From Nocardia nova NBRC 15556 (GTDB taxonomy: Bacteria > Actinomycetota > Actinomycetes > Mycobacteriales > Mycobacteriaceae), in assembly GCF_001613005.1 (NCBI RefSeq), contig NZ_BDBN01000038.1, positions 1 to 64,000 of the forward strand: a DNA stretch of 64,000 nucleotides. Direction: 5' to 3'. Positions 26,557 through 34,205 of this stretch are shown one piece after another; position 1 is the stretch's first letter, and each line of letters opens with the position of its first letter. A program made the translations under genes and the position numbers. Below the pieces are notes generated by a model. It was not told the origin of the DNA. It saw nothing but the letters and a program-made list of their open reading frames with translations, and made no database searches.

Positions 26557-26604
26557 GCCATCGGAGCGGCTCGCCGCTGAGTTGCCCGGAGCGGCTCGCC
26601 GCTG
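26542..26604. repeat. Three tandem copies of a GCGGCTCGCCGCT hairpin
   Basis: The unit GCGGC-TC-GCCGCTG occurs at 26542, 26566 and 26591 (spacing 24-25 nt). The first copy encodes the phoH C-terminus and stop; the next two lie in the phoH-ybeY gap. Each copy can fold into a stem with a 2-nt loop. This looks like repeated duplication of the gene end and may act as a weak terminator or RNA stabiliser between phoH and ybeY. Confidence 0.7.
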
Positions 26605-26647
26605 GTGTGGTGGTGAGGCCATGCGCGGCCCCCATTAGGCTGGCAGG

Positions 26648-27202
26648 GTGAGTATCGAGATCGCCAACGAGTCGGGCATCGACGTATCGGAACCGGATCT
26701 GGTCAGCGTCGCGCGGTTCGCGATCGAGCGGATGGACGTGCATCCGGCGGCCGAATTGTCGATGGTGCTCGTCGATCTCGACACCATGGCCGACCTGCAC
26801 ATGCGGTGGATGGACCTGCCGGGTCCCACCGACGTGATGTCGTTCCCGATGGACGAACTCGAACCCGGCGGCCGTCCCGACGGCGCCGAACCGGGCCCCT
26901 CGATGCTCGGCGACATCGTGCTCTGCCCGGAATTCGCCGCCGCCCAGGCCGGTAAGGCCGGCCATTCCCTCGACCACGAACTGGCGCTGCTCACCGTCCA
27001 CGGGGTGCTGCATCTGCTCGGCTACGACCACGCCGAGCCGGAAGAGGAGAAGGTGATGTTCGGCCTGCAGAACCGCCTGCTCGCCGAATGGTACGAAAGC
27101 CTGCGCGAGGCCGCCCGCCGAGCCGAACTGGCCGAACGCGACCGCCGCCTGCTGGGGAAGACCGGATTCACGGCCCCGGGCGACCCCCTGGACCCCGCAT
27201 GA
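26648..27202 (+). CDS. ybeY: Endoribonuclease YbeY (rRNA maturation factor)
   Basis: A 184-residue metalloprotein with the zinc motif HGVLHLLGYDH (HxxxHxxxxxH), preceded by the conserved PTDVMSFPMDE and LGDIVLCPE. YbeY takes part in 16S rRNA 3'-end processing and ribosome quality control. It begins with GTG at 26648, 91 nt after phoH. The C-terminal 40 residues are Arg/Glu-rich and extend past the family core. Its stop codon TGA at 27200-27202 overlaps the ATG of a small repeat ORF as ATGA. Confidence 0.94.
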   Translation: MSIEIANESGIDVSEPDLVSVARFAIERMDVHPAAELSMVLVDLDTMADLHMRWMDLPGPTDVMSFPMDELEPGGRPDGAEPGPSMLGDIVLCPEFAAAQAGKAGHSLDHELALLTVHGVLHLLGYDHAEPEEEKVMFGLQNRLLAEWYESLREAARRAELAERDRRLLGKTGFTAPGDPLDPA

Positions 27203-27335
27203 GCGGTCAGGGCCGGAGGCGGCAGCGCAGCGTCACCACGCAGGCCCGAGCTCATGCGGCGGCTGAACACAGCATGAGCGGTCAGGGCCGGAGGCGGCAG
27301 CGCAGCGTCACCACGCAGGCCCGAGCTCATGCGGC
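27197..27335. repeat. 64-bp direct repeat, two copies with inverted ends
   Basis: Copy 1 (27197-27260) and copy 2 (27272-27335) appear identical by eye and are offset by 75 bp, an exact multiple of three. Each copy carries the inverted ends GCATGAGC near its start and GCTCATGC near its end, so each could form a long hairpin or represent a small mobile-like unit. The first copy supplies the ybeY stop codon. Confidence 0.85.
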
Positions 27336-27351
27336 CGAGGGTAGAGCGTGA
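27199..27351 (+). CDS. Small basic repeat ORF between ybeY and corC (50 aa)
   Basis: An ORF of two nearly identical 25-residue units, each starting MSGQGRRRQRSVTTQ and continuing ARAHAA. It is very basic. Its ATG overlaps the ybeY stop as ATGA, and its TGA overlaps the GTG start of the downstream CorC-like gene as GTGA, so both junctions are set for translational coupling. No known family is recognised. It may be a real small protein or a by-product of the 75-bp duplication, whose length keeps the frame. Evidence for expression is only positional. Confidence 0.45.
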   Translation: MSGQGRRRQRSVTTQARAHAAAEHSMSGQGRRRQRSVTTQARAHAAEGRA

Positions 27352-28706
27352 ACTGGCTGATCCCACTGTTGCTGGCGATTCTGCTGGTGCCGGTCGGCGG
27401 TGTCTTCGCGGCGATCGATTCCGCGTTGATGACCGTTTCGCCGGCGCGGGTCGACGATCTGGTCCGCGCCGACCGTCCGGGCGCCCGCCGGCTGGCCCGG
27501 ATCGCGATCGACCGGCCCCGCTATGTGAACCTCATGGTGTTGCTGCGGCTGGCCTGTGAGATCGCGGCGACGGTCCTGCTGGCCGCCGCGCTGAGCGAGG
27601 TGCTCAGCTGGGGGTGGGCGCTGGCCGTGACCGCGGTGATCATGGTCGTGGTCGACTATGTCGTCATCGGTGTCGGCCCGCGCACCCTGGGCCGCCAGCA
27701 CGCGTATTCGATCTCGCTGGCGGCCGCGCTGCCGCTGCAGGCGATCGGGGCGCTGCTCGGACCGGTGAGCCGGTTGCTGATCATGATCGGTAACGCCATC
27801 ACCCCCGGTCGCGGATTTCGCAACGGCCCCTTCGCTTCCGAAGTGGAACTGCGTGAAATCGTCGATATGGCGCAGCAGAGCGGTGTGGTCGACTCCGAGG
27901 AACGCCGCATGATCCAGTCGGTGTTCGAACTCGGCGACACCGCGGCCCGCGCGGTGATGGTGCCGCGCACCGAGATGGTGTGGATCGAGGCGGACAAGGC
28001 GGTGGCGCAGGCGATGTCGCTGGCCGTGCGGTCCGGGCACTCGCGCATTCCCGTGATCGGTGAGAACGTCGACGACATCCTCGGCGTGGTCTATCTGAAA
28101 GATCTTGTGCCGTATGCGGATCGGGGCCGCAGCGTGCAGGTGCGGGCGGTGATGCGGCCGGCCGTGTTCGTGCCCGATTCGAAACCGCTCGACGCCTTGC
28201 TCGACGAGATGCAGCGTCGCCGTAACCATATGGCGCTGCTGGTCGACGAATACGGCGGAATCGCCGGGCTGGTCACCATCGAGGATGTGCTCGAGGAGAT
28301 CGTCGGTGAGATCGCCGACGAATACGACACCGACGAGATCGCGCCGGTGGAGGAGTTGGGCGAGGGCGTCTACCGCGTCTCCACCCGGCTGCCGGTCGAG
28401 GATCTGGGCGAGCTGTTCGGCCTGGAGATCGAGGAGGAGGACGTCGACACCGTCGGCGGCCTGCTGGCGCACACGCTGGGCCGGGTGCCGCTGCCGGGAT
28501 CGGAGGTCGTCGTGCACGGGCTGCTGCTGCAGGGGGAGGGCGGCGCCGATACCCGCGGCCGGGTGCGGGTGCACACCGTCGTCGCGCGCCGCGCGGAGGA
28601 ACCGGACGAAATGTCGGGCGCGCTCGCGGATGCGGTGCGCGGCGACCGTCAGGGGCGGGAAGAGACGTCGAGATACGAGAACGGAGATGGCGATGACCGA
28701 GGGTGA
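27348..28706 (+). CDS. CNNM/CorC-HlyC family transporter-associated protein
   Basis: A 452-residue protein. An N-terminal CNNM (DUF21) membrane domain has about four hydrophobic segments (residues 1-145). Two CBS domains follow (about 195-320, including MVPRTEMVWIEAD and MALLVDEYGGIAGLVTIEDVLEEIVGEI). A C-terminal CorC/HlyC domain (about 345-430) contains TVGGLLAHTLGRVPLPG. Such proteins are linked to Mg2+/Co2+ efflux rather than haemolysis. It is the homologue of Rv2366c by context (ybeY-corC-era). GTG at 27348 overlaps the stop of the small repeat ORF. Confidence 0.9.
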   Translation: MNWLIPLLLAILLVPVGGVFAAIDSALMTVSPARVDDLVRADRPGARRLARIAIDRPRYVNLMVLLRLACEIAATVLLAAALSEVLSWGWALAVTAVIMVVVDYVVIGVGPRTLGRQHAYSISLAAALPLQAIGALLGPVSRLLIMIGNAITPGRGFRNGPFASEVELREIVDMAQQSGVVDSEERRMIQSVFELGDTAARAVMVPRTEMVWIEADKAVAQAMSLAVRSGHSRIPVIGENVDDILGVVYLKDLVPYADRGRSVQVRAVMRPAVFVPDSKPLDALLDEMQRRRNHMALLVDEYGGIAGLVTIEDVLEEIVGEIADEYDTDEIAPVEELGEGVYRVSTRLPVEDLGELFGLEIEEEDVDTVGGLLAHTLGRVPLPGSEVVVHGLLLQGEGGADTRGRVRVHTVVARRAEEPDEMSGALADAVRGDRQGREETSRYENGDGDDRG

Positions 28707-29073
28707 AACCGCCGATGTGAACACCGCCGATTTGAACGCCGAGGACGGCAAACTGCTGGTGCTGGCGCGCGGCGCGATGGGACGCACCGGCGGGGTGGCG
28801 GGCGCGGCGATCCGCGATACCGACGGCCGCACCTACGCCGCGGGCACGGTGGAGCTGAACGCGCTGTCGCTGTCCGCGCTGCAGGCGGCGGTCGCGGCCG
28901 CGATCTCCAGCGGTGCGGAGGGGTTCGAGGCGGCGGTGCTGGTCGGTGGTCAGGATTCCGATCCAGGCGTGGCCGCGGTGCGTGAGGTGAGCGCGTCGGC
29001 GGTCGTCATCGTCACCGATCGCAAGGGCGCCGGCTACCGCACCGTCGCCGCCGGAACCGAGTCGGCGCGATGA
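28693..29073 (+). CDS. Cytidine-deaminase-like protein lacking zinc ligands
   Basis: A 126-residue protein at the position of Rv2365c, between corC and era. The core AGAAIRDTDGRTYAAGTVELNALSLSALQAAVAAAI follows the cytidine deaminase fold. The catalytic [HC]AE is replaced by LSALQAA-type sequence and no PCxxC is present, so deaminase activity is unlikely. ATG at 28693 has GGAG 6 nt upstream and lies within the last codons of corC. Its stop overlaps the era start as ATGA. A helper or structural role for Era is only a guess. Confidence 0.75.
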   Translation: MTEGETADVNTADLNAEDGKLLVLARGAMGRTGGVAGAAIRDTDGRTYAAGTVELNALSLSALQAAVAAAISSGAEGFEAAVLVGGQDSDPGVAAVREVSASAVVIVTDRKGAGYRTVAAGTESAR

Positions 29074-29990
29074 GCGTCCAGCAGCCCGGCGAGGGCGAAT
29101 TCCGTTCCGGCTTCGTGTGTTTCGTGGGCCGGCCCAACACCGGCAAATCCACGCTCACCAACGCCGTGGTCGGCCAGAAGATCGCGATCACGTCCTCGCG
29201 GCCGCAGACCACCCGCCACACCATCCGCGGCATCGTCCACCGCGACCACGCCCAGCTGATCCTGGTCGACACTCCCGGACTGCACCGGCCGCGCACCCTG
29301 CTGGGGCAGCGCCTCAACGATCTGGTGCGCGACACCTACTCCGAGGTCGACGTGATCGCGCTGTGCATTCCGGCCGACGAGAAGATCGGCCCGGGTGACC
29401 GTTGGATCGTCCAGCAGGTCAAGCAGATGGCGCCGAAGACGACGCTGCTCGGCGTGGTCACCAAGATCGACAAGGTGGACAAGCCGCAGGTCGCCGAGCA
29501 ACTGCTCGCGGTCTCGCAACTGCTGGGCCCCGAGGCCGAGGTGGTTCCGGTGTCGGCGGCCAAGGGTGAGCAGGTCGAACTGCTCGTCGATGTGATCGCC
29601 TCCAAGATGCCGAAGGGCCCGGCGTTCTACCCCGACGGGGAGCTGACCGACGAGCCCGAGGAAACCCTGATGGCCGAACTCATTCGCGAGGCGGCGCTGG
29701 AGGGTGTGCGCGACGAACTGCCGCATTCGCTGGCGGTGGTGATCGAGGAGATCATGCCGCGCGAGGAACACGAGGACATGCTCGACGTGCATGCCCTGCT
29801 GTACGTGGAGCGGCCGAGTCAGAAGGCGATCATCATCGGCAAGCGCGGCGCCCGGCTCAAAGAGGTCGGCACCGCGGCGCGCAAGCAGATCGAGCACATT
29901 CTGGGCACCCGGATCTATCTGCATCTGCACGTGAAGGTCGCCAAGGACTGGCAGCGCGACCCCAAACAGCTGCGCAAGCTGGGATTCTGA
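29070..29990 (+). CDS. era: GTPase Era
   Basis: A 306-residue ribosome-assembly GTPase: G1 VGRPNTGKSTLTNAV (about 16), switch I TTRHTIRGIV, G3 DTPGLHRP, G4 TKIDKVDK, and a C-terminal KH domain containing QKAIIIGKRGARLKEVGTAARKQIE. It binds the 3' end of 16S rRNA and checks 30S assembly, matching the presence of ybeY and rsmE nearby. ATG at 29070 overlaps the preceding stop. The C-terminal WQRDPKQLRKLGF is the typical end. Confidence 0.96.
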   Translation: MSVQQPGEGEFRSGFVCFVGRPNTGKSTLTNAVVGQKIAITSSRPQTTRHTIRGIVHRDHAQLILVDTPGLHRPRTLLGQRLNDLVRDTYSEVDVIALCIPADEKIGPGDRWIVQQVKQMAPKTTLLGVVTKIDKVDKPQVAEQLLAVSQLLGPEAEVVPVSAAKGEQVELLVDVIASKMPKGPAFYPDGELTDEPEETLMAELIREAALEGVRDELPHSLAVVIEEIMPREEHEDMLDVHALLYVERPSQKAIIIGKRGARLKEVGTAARKQIEHILGTRIYLHLHVKVAKDWQRDPKQLRKLGF

Positions 29991-30210
29991 TCGTCGTTCC
30001 CACGAGGGATCGGTCCGACCGGTGCGGCTCCGATCGATGACGTCGTCATCTGTGATCTCCGTCTCGGGGGCGCGCGCGAAACCCGGCGCGAAGCTGTTCA
30101 CCCGTCCATATCGGAGTCCCAGGTCGGCCGTAGTCGAATTGTGATGTGCGTTTCCGGTATTTCCGCAGGAGCGCGCGAACTGTGTGCGCACGCACATTGT
30201 GAGACGGGCC

Positions 30211-30216
30211 TACGAT
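30211..30216 (+). promoter_or_regulatory. -10 box TACGAT giving a leaderless start
   Basis: TACGAT ends 6 nt before GTG at 30223. This distance places the transcription start on the start codon itself. Confidence 0.55.
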
Positions 30217-30222
30217 CCTGGC

Positions 30223-30636
30223 GTGAAGTGGATGTCCCGGGCGTTCGGCTCGAAAGAGCTGCCGCCGCAAGTGCGTTCGGATCTGGAATCGGAAGGGATC
30301 GTCGTATTCGGCCCGGTGAGTGGATCGCTGGCCAGACGCAATTATCGGACACCACTGCACTACGGTTCTTCCAGTTGGGAGAATATCGTCGGCGGAACCA
30401 TCGGGATGAGCAGAAAACGCCTGGTCATCTGGGGGAATCGGGAGGCGTTGGTCGACGTCTGGCTGGGCCATCCCGCCGTCACCATGGAACTGCAGGGGTC
30501 CGAACGCATGCTCGTCGAGGCCGACCGGGGCGCGATCGATCCGATTCGCACCGGCTGGACCACGTTGCTGCTGCGCACGATTCACGCCCCGCGCATCGCG
30601 CAGCTGTACGCGGAGGGGCTGCCGCGCAGCGTGTGA
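30223..30636 (+). CDS. Conserved hypothetical protein between era and recO (137 aa)
   Basis: A 137-residue soluble protein beginning KWMSRAFGSKELPPQVR, with GIVVFGPVSGSLARRNYRTP, a Trp/Gly-rich middle (SSWENIVGGTIGMSRKRLVIW) and TGWTTLLLRTIHAPRIAQLY near the end. The beta-rich pattern suggests a small PH-like or barrel fold, but no family is recognised. The start is supported by a -10 box 6 nt upstream, giving a leaderless transcript; ATG at 30232 is possible. It separates era and recO and is followed by a 95-nt gap. Confidence 0.7.
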   Translation: MKWMSRAFGSKELPPQVRSDLESEGIVVFGPVSGSLARRNYRTPLHYGSSSWENIVGGTIGMSRKRLVIWGNREALVDVWLGHPAVTMELQGSERMLVEADRGAIDPIRTGWTTLLLRTIHAPRIAQLYAEGLPRSV

Positions 30637-30731
30637 GACGTCGCGGGTGTGACGTCGGAAAGCGTCGCGCGATCGGCGGCCGAGTGGCGTGGGGGCGCGG
30701 GCACGTCGGAGCGGCGTGGGAGACTGTCAGC

Positions 30732-31505
30732 GTGTTGTTGTATCGGGACCAGGCGATTGTGCTGCGCCAGCACAAACTGGGTGAGGCCGATCGCATCGTC
30801 ACGCTGCTCACCCGTCAGCACGGGCTGGTCCGGGCGGTGGCGAAGGGTGTGCGCCGCACCCGGTCGAAGTTCGGCGCCCGGCTGGAACCGTTCGCCTATA
30901 TCGACGTGCAGCTGTATCCCGGACGCAACCTCGACACCGTGACGCAGGTGCATACCGTGGAGGCGTTCGCCGCCGATATCGTCGCCGACTACGGTCGCTA
31001 CACCACCGCCTGCGCGGTGCTGGAAACCGCCGAACGCCTCGCCGGCGAGGAGCGCGCCCCCGCCCCCCGCCTGCACACCCTGACCGCCGGCGCCCTGCGC
31101 GCGATCGCCGCCGGCCGGCGCCCGCACGAACTGATCCTCGACGCATTCCTGTTGCGCGCCATGGGTTTCGCGGGCTGGGCGCCCGCCCTCGACGAATGTG
31201 CCCGGTGCGCGACCCCCGGCCCGCACCGCGCCTTCCACGTGGCCGCCGGGGGAGCGGTCTGCGTCCACTGCCGCCCGCCCGGCTCGGCCACGCCCTCGGT
31301 CGGAGTCCTGGAATTGATGAGTGCGCTCAATCGCGGGGACTGGACCGGACTCGACGCGGTCGCCGAGTCCGTCCGCCGCCAGGCCAGCGGGCTCACCGCC
31401 GCCCATTTGCAGTGGCATCTGGAACGGCAGCTGCGGACCTTGCCGTTGATCGAGCGCTCTCGTCCGCACGAGGCGGCGGAGCCGCCGGCCTCACGGGTGG
31501 GATAA
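30732..31505 (+). CDS. recO: DNA repair protein RecO
   Basis: A 257-residue mediator with an N-terminal OB fold (LLYRDQAIVLRQHKLGEADRIVTLLTRQHG), KGVRRTRSKFGARLEPF, and a C-terminal zinc-finger region DECARCATPGPHRAF / GGAVCVHC. It loads RecA onto gaps with RecR. GTG at 30732 starts the OB fold. The C-terminal tail is Glu/Arg-rich. In mycobacteria uppS follows directly, but here two other genes lie between them. It converges on the LLM gene with a 9-nt gap. Confidence 0.94.
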   Translation: MLLYRDQAIVLRQHKLGEADRIVTLLTRQHGLVRAVAKGVRRTRSKFGARLEPFAYIDVQLYPGRNLDTVTQVHTVEAFAADIVADYGRYTTACAVLETAERLAGEERAPAPRLHTLTAGALRAIAAGRRPHELILDAFLLRAMGFAGWAPALDECARCATPGPHRAFHVAAGGAVCVHCRPPGSATPSVGVLELMSALNRGDWTGLDAVAESVRRQASGLTAAHLQWHLERQLRTLPLIERSRPHEAAEPPASRVG

Positions 31506-31514
31506 CCCGGCCGC

Positions 31515-32390
31515 CTACCCGAGGTCGGCCAGCTGCGGGACCGCCGGCGCCATGCCCTCGATCCATGCCGCGGGCGAGCTCGTGGTCGGGGTGATCAGCA
31601 CCGCGTCGATGCCCAATTTCGCGTAATCGGCCATGCTGCGGACGAATTCGTCGCGAACGTCCGGATTCGGGCGCGGATTGTTGGCCATGATCGTGGTGCG
31701 GATGGTGTCGAAATCGCGGCCGACATCGTCGCAGTGGCGGCGCAGCACGTCCAGTTTGTGGGCGACATCCTCCGGCGACGTGCCGAACAGATTGCAGGCG
31801 TCGCCGTACTGTGCGACCAATCGCAGCGTCTTCTTCTCGCCGCCGCCACCGATCAGCACGTTCGGGCGATGGATCGGCTGCGGTGAGCACAGCGTCTCGG
31901 CCAGCTGGTAGTACTTGCCCTCGAACGGCCCGTTGTTGTCCGGATCCCACATCTGCGCGCAGATCCGCAGCGTCTCCTCCAGCCGCTCGAACCGTTCGGC
32001 CAGCGGCGGGAACTCGACGCCGAGCCCGCGATGCTCCCGCTCGAACCAGGCGGCGCCGATACCCAGCGTGGCCCGGCCGCCCGACAGCACGTCGAGGGTG
32101 GTGACGATCTTGGCGAGCAGACCCGGATGCCGATAGGTCACGCCGGTGACCAGCAGCCCGAGGTCGATCGAGCTGGTATGTGCCGCAAGGTATCCCAGCG
32201 TGGTGTATCCCTCCAGCATGTTCGCCTCGGCCGGTAGGCCGGTCGGCTCGATCTGGAAGTAGTGATCCATGAACGACAACCAGGTGGCGCCCGCCGCCTC
32301 CGCGGCCTGCCCCACTCGCGCCAGCTCACCCGCGATCGCGGGGGTGCCGCCGTCGATATCGAAGATAGGAATGTGAAACCCGAGCTCCAT
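31515..32390 (-). CDS. LLM-class F420-dependent oxidoreductase
   Basis: A 291-residue luciferase-like TIM-barrel protein. It begins MELGFHIPIFDIDGG and contains LSFMDHYFQI, DLGLLVTGVTYRHPGLLAKIVTTLD and LSGGRATLGIGAAWFEREH, typical of F420-binding family members. It should use reduced F420 (or FMN) as hydride carrier in the cytoplasm. ATG at 32390 has GAGGAGAA 6 nt upstream. Its promoter has a MerR-type architecture, so it is probably induced by a small electrophile or metal. The substrate is unknown. It is inserted between recO and uppS on the opposite strand. Confidence 0.9.
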   Translation of the reverse strand: MELGFHIPIFDIDGGTPAIAGELARVGQAAEAAGATWLSFMDHYFQIEPTGLPAEANMLEGYTTLGYLAAHTSSIDLGLLVTGVTYRHPGLLAKIVTTLDVLSGGRATLGIGAAWFEREHRGLGVEFPPLAERFERLEETLRICAQMWDPDNNGPFEGKYYQLAETLCSPQPIHRPNVLIGGGGEKKTLRLVAQYGDACNLFGTSPEDVAHKLDVLRRHCDDVGRDFDTIRTTIMANNPRPNPDVRDEFVRSMADYAKLGIDAVLITPTTSSPAAWIEGMAPAVPQLADLG

Positions 32391-32427
32391 GGAGTTCTCC
32401 TCGTCAGTGACTGACTTCCCGGAGAGA

Positions 32428-32458
32428 ACGCTATGCCCTGGAGCGCACTCCAGGTCAA
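32428..32458 (-). promoter_or_regulatory. MerR-type promoter of the LLM oxidoreductase gene
   Basis: On the minus strand a consensus-like -35 TTGACC (32458-32453) and -10 TAGCGT (32433-32428) are separated by 19 nt. The palindrome CCTGGAG-N4-CTCCAGG (32437-32454) fills the overlong spacer. Long spacers with a central palindrome are the hallmark of MerR-family activation. No MerR gene lies in the window. Confidence 0.7.
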
Positions 32459-32546
32459 GAGGTTTCCCGGAATGCGGGCCCTACGTGCGGCTCGGACGAG
32501 GTAACTTCACTCGAAGGTCCCACCCAACCTTACGGAGAAAGCTTCG

Positions 32547-33365
32547 ATGTCTCACGAACTGGTCGAGTTCGATACGGAGAAGGCGCATTCGGCGCGGATG
32601 TACGACTACTACCTCGGCGGCAAGGACAACTATCCGGCCGATCGCGAGGCCGCGTCGAAGGTGATGGAGGTATTTCCCGAGACCGCGCAGGCGGCGCGCG
32701 CCAATCGCGAATTCGTCCATCGGGCAGCGCGTTTCGCGGCGCGCAACGGCGTGCGGCAATTCCTCGACATCGGTACCGGAATTCCGACCGAACCGAATCT
32801 GCACAACGCCGTGCAGGCGGTCGACCCGCACTGTCGCGTGGTGTACGTCGATCACGACCCCCTGGTGCTGGCGCATGCCCGCGCGCTGATGATCGGCTCG
32901 GAGGAGGGGCGTACCGAATACATTCCCTCCGATGTGCGCGATCCGGACGTGATCCTCGGCTCCGAGGCGTTCCGCGCGGTGATCGATCTGTCCCGGCCGG
33001 TGGCGCTCAACCTCGCCGCGATCATGCATTTCGTCACCGACGAGGAGGGCGCCTACGACATCGTGCGCACCTATATGGACGTGTTCGCGCCCGGGTCGTA
33101 CCTCAGCATCACCCACGCCTCCAGCGATGTGAATCCGGAACGGCTCGCGAAGGTGGCGGCGGTCTACGCCCAGGCCGGAATGAAGGTCGCCCTGCGCAAC
33201 AAGGCCGAGGTCACCCGCTTCTTCGACGGACTGGAGATCGTCGAGCCCGGCGTGGTTCCGATGCACCGCTGGCAGCCGAATCCGGACTTCTACATCCCGG
33301 AGGAGCGGCTCGCGTGGGCCGACGAGGCGTTCGGCATCTGGGCCGCGGTCGGCGTCAAGCGCTGA
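32547..33365 (+). CDS. SAM-dependent methyltransferase, SAV2177/DUF574 type
   Basis: A 272-residue protein with the family signature SARMYDYYLGGKDNYPADREAA and the nucleotide-binding FLDIGTGIPTEPNLHN, VVYVDHDPLVLAHARAL and LSITHASSD. It is common in multicopy form in Streptomyces and Nocardia. Members are SAM-fold proteins whose substrates are mostly unknown. GGAGAAAGCTTCG precedes ATG at 32547. It is divergent from the LLM gene across a 156-nt gap containing the MerR-type promoter. Confidence 0.9.
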   Translation: MSHELVEFDTEKAHSARMYDYYLGGKDNYPADREAASKVMEVFPETAQAARANREFVHRAARFAARNGVRQFLDIGTGIPTEPNLHNAVQAVDPHCRVVYVDHDPLVLAHARALMIGSEEGRTEYIPSDVRDPDVILGSEAFRAVIDLSRPVALNLAAIMHFVTDEEGAYDIVRTYMDVFAPGSYLSITHASSDVNPERLAKVAAVYAQAGMKVALRNKAEVTRFFDGLEIVEPGVVPMHRWQPNPDFYIPEERLAWADEAFGIWAAVGVKR

Positions 33366-33416
33366 TTTCCCACGGCCCCGGTCACGGGCGATGCGCGGTG
33401 ATGCAGGATAGGTGGC

Positions 33417-34205
33417 GTGATCGGTAACCGCTCCCAGACCACCCGCACGATTCGTCCGCCGTCACCGCACCCGTCGGGCGCCACTCCGCCCGCGCTGCCG
33501 CCGGAGTTCGTGCCCAGGCATGTGGCGCTGGTGATGGACGGCAACGGCCGGTGGGCGCAGGATCGCGGGCTGCCGCGCACCGCCGGGCACGAGCGCGGCG
33601 AGGCGGTGCTGATGGACACCGTCGAGGGGTGTATCGAGATCGGCGTGAAATGGCTTTCCGCCTATGCCTTTTCGACCGAGAACTGGCGGCGCAGCCCGGA
33701 CGAGGTCAAGTTCCTGATGGGCTTCAACCGCGACGTGATCCGGCGCCGCCGCGACGAGATGCACGAGATGGGGGTGCGGGTGCGCTGGGCGGGCCGCCGC
33801 CCGCGCCTGTGGCGCAGCGTGATCAAGGAGTTGGAGATCGCCGAGGAGCTCACCAAGGACAACACCGTGATGACGCTGACCATGTGCGTCAACTACGGCG
33901 GCCGCGCCGAAATCGCCGACGCGGCACGGGAAATCGCGCGGAAGGTCGCGGCCGGACAGCTGGATCCGGAGAAGATCACCGAATCGACCTTCGCGAAGTA
34001 TCTCGACGAACCGGATATGCCGGATGTGGATCTGTTCCTGCGGCCATCCGGTGAGCTGCGCAGCTCGAACTTTCTGATCTGGCAGTCCGCCTATGCGGAA
34101 TTCGTCTTCCAGCACACCCTGTTCCCCGACTTCGACCGCCGCGACCTGTGGGAGGCCTGTGTGGAGTACGCCAAGCGCGATCGCCGGTTCGGTGGCGTGA
34201 AGTGA
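33417..34205 (+). CDS. uppS: Polyprenyl diphosphate synthase UppS (cis-prenyltransferase)
   Basis: A 262-residue cis-prenyltransferase with HVALVMDGNGRWAQDRGLPR (catalytic Asp about 41), GHERGEAV, AFSTENWRRSP, and the C-terminal FLRPSGELRSSNFLIWQSAYAEF. It makes the C50/C55 lipid carrier for peptidoglycan and arabinogalactan synthesis. It begins with GTG at 33417. Residues 1-30 are a Pro/Thr-rich extension. Context and length match Rv2361c. The stop overlaps the next gene as GTGA. Confidence 0.94.
   Translation: MIGNRSQTTRTIRPPSPHPSGATPPALPPEFVPRHVALVMDGNGRWAQDRGLPRTAGHERGEAVLMDTVEGCIEIGVKWLSAYAFSTENWRRSPDEVKFLMGFNRDVIRRRRDEMHEMGVRVRWAGRRPRLWRSVIKELEIAEELTKDNTVMTLTMCVNYGGRAEIADAAREIARKVAAGQLDPEKITESTFAKYLDEPDMPDVDLFLRPSGELRSSNFLIWQSAYAEFVFQHTLFPDFDRRDLWEACVEYAKRDRRFGGVK

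Noticed and set aside
27197..27335. CRISPR-like array (two repeats in ybeY-corC gap)
   Set aside because: Only two copies, 64 bp long with an 11-bp spacer, and no cas genes in the window; it is a tandem duplication.
30141..30731. RecO start far upstream (open frame from 30141)
   Set aside because: The OB-fold homology begins at the GTG at 30732, and the upstream frame overlaps an independent gene with its own leaderless promoter.
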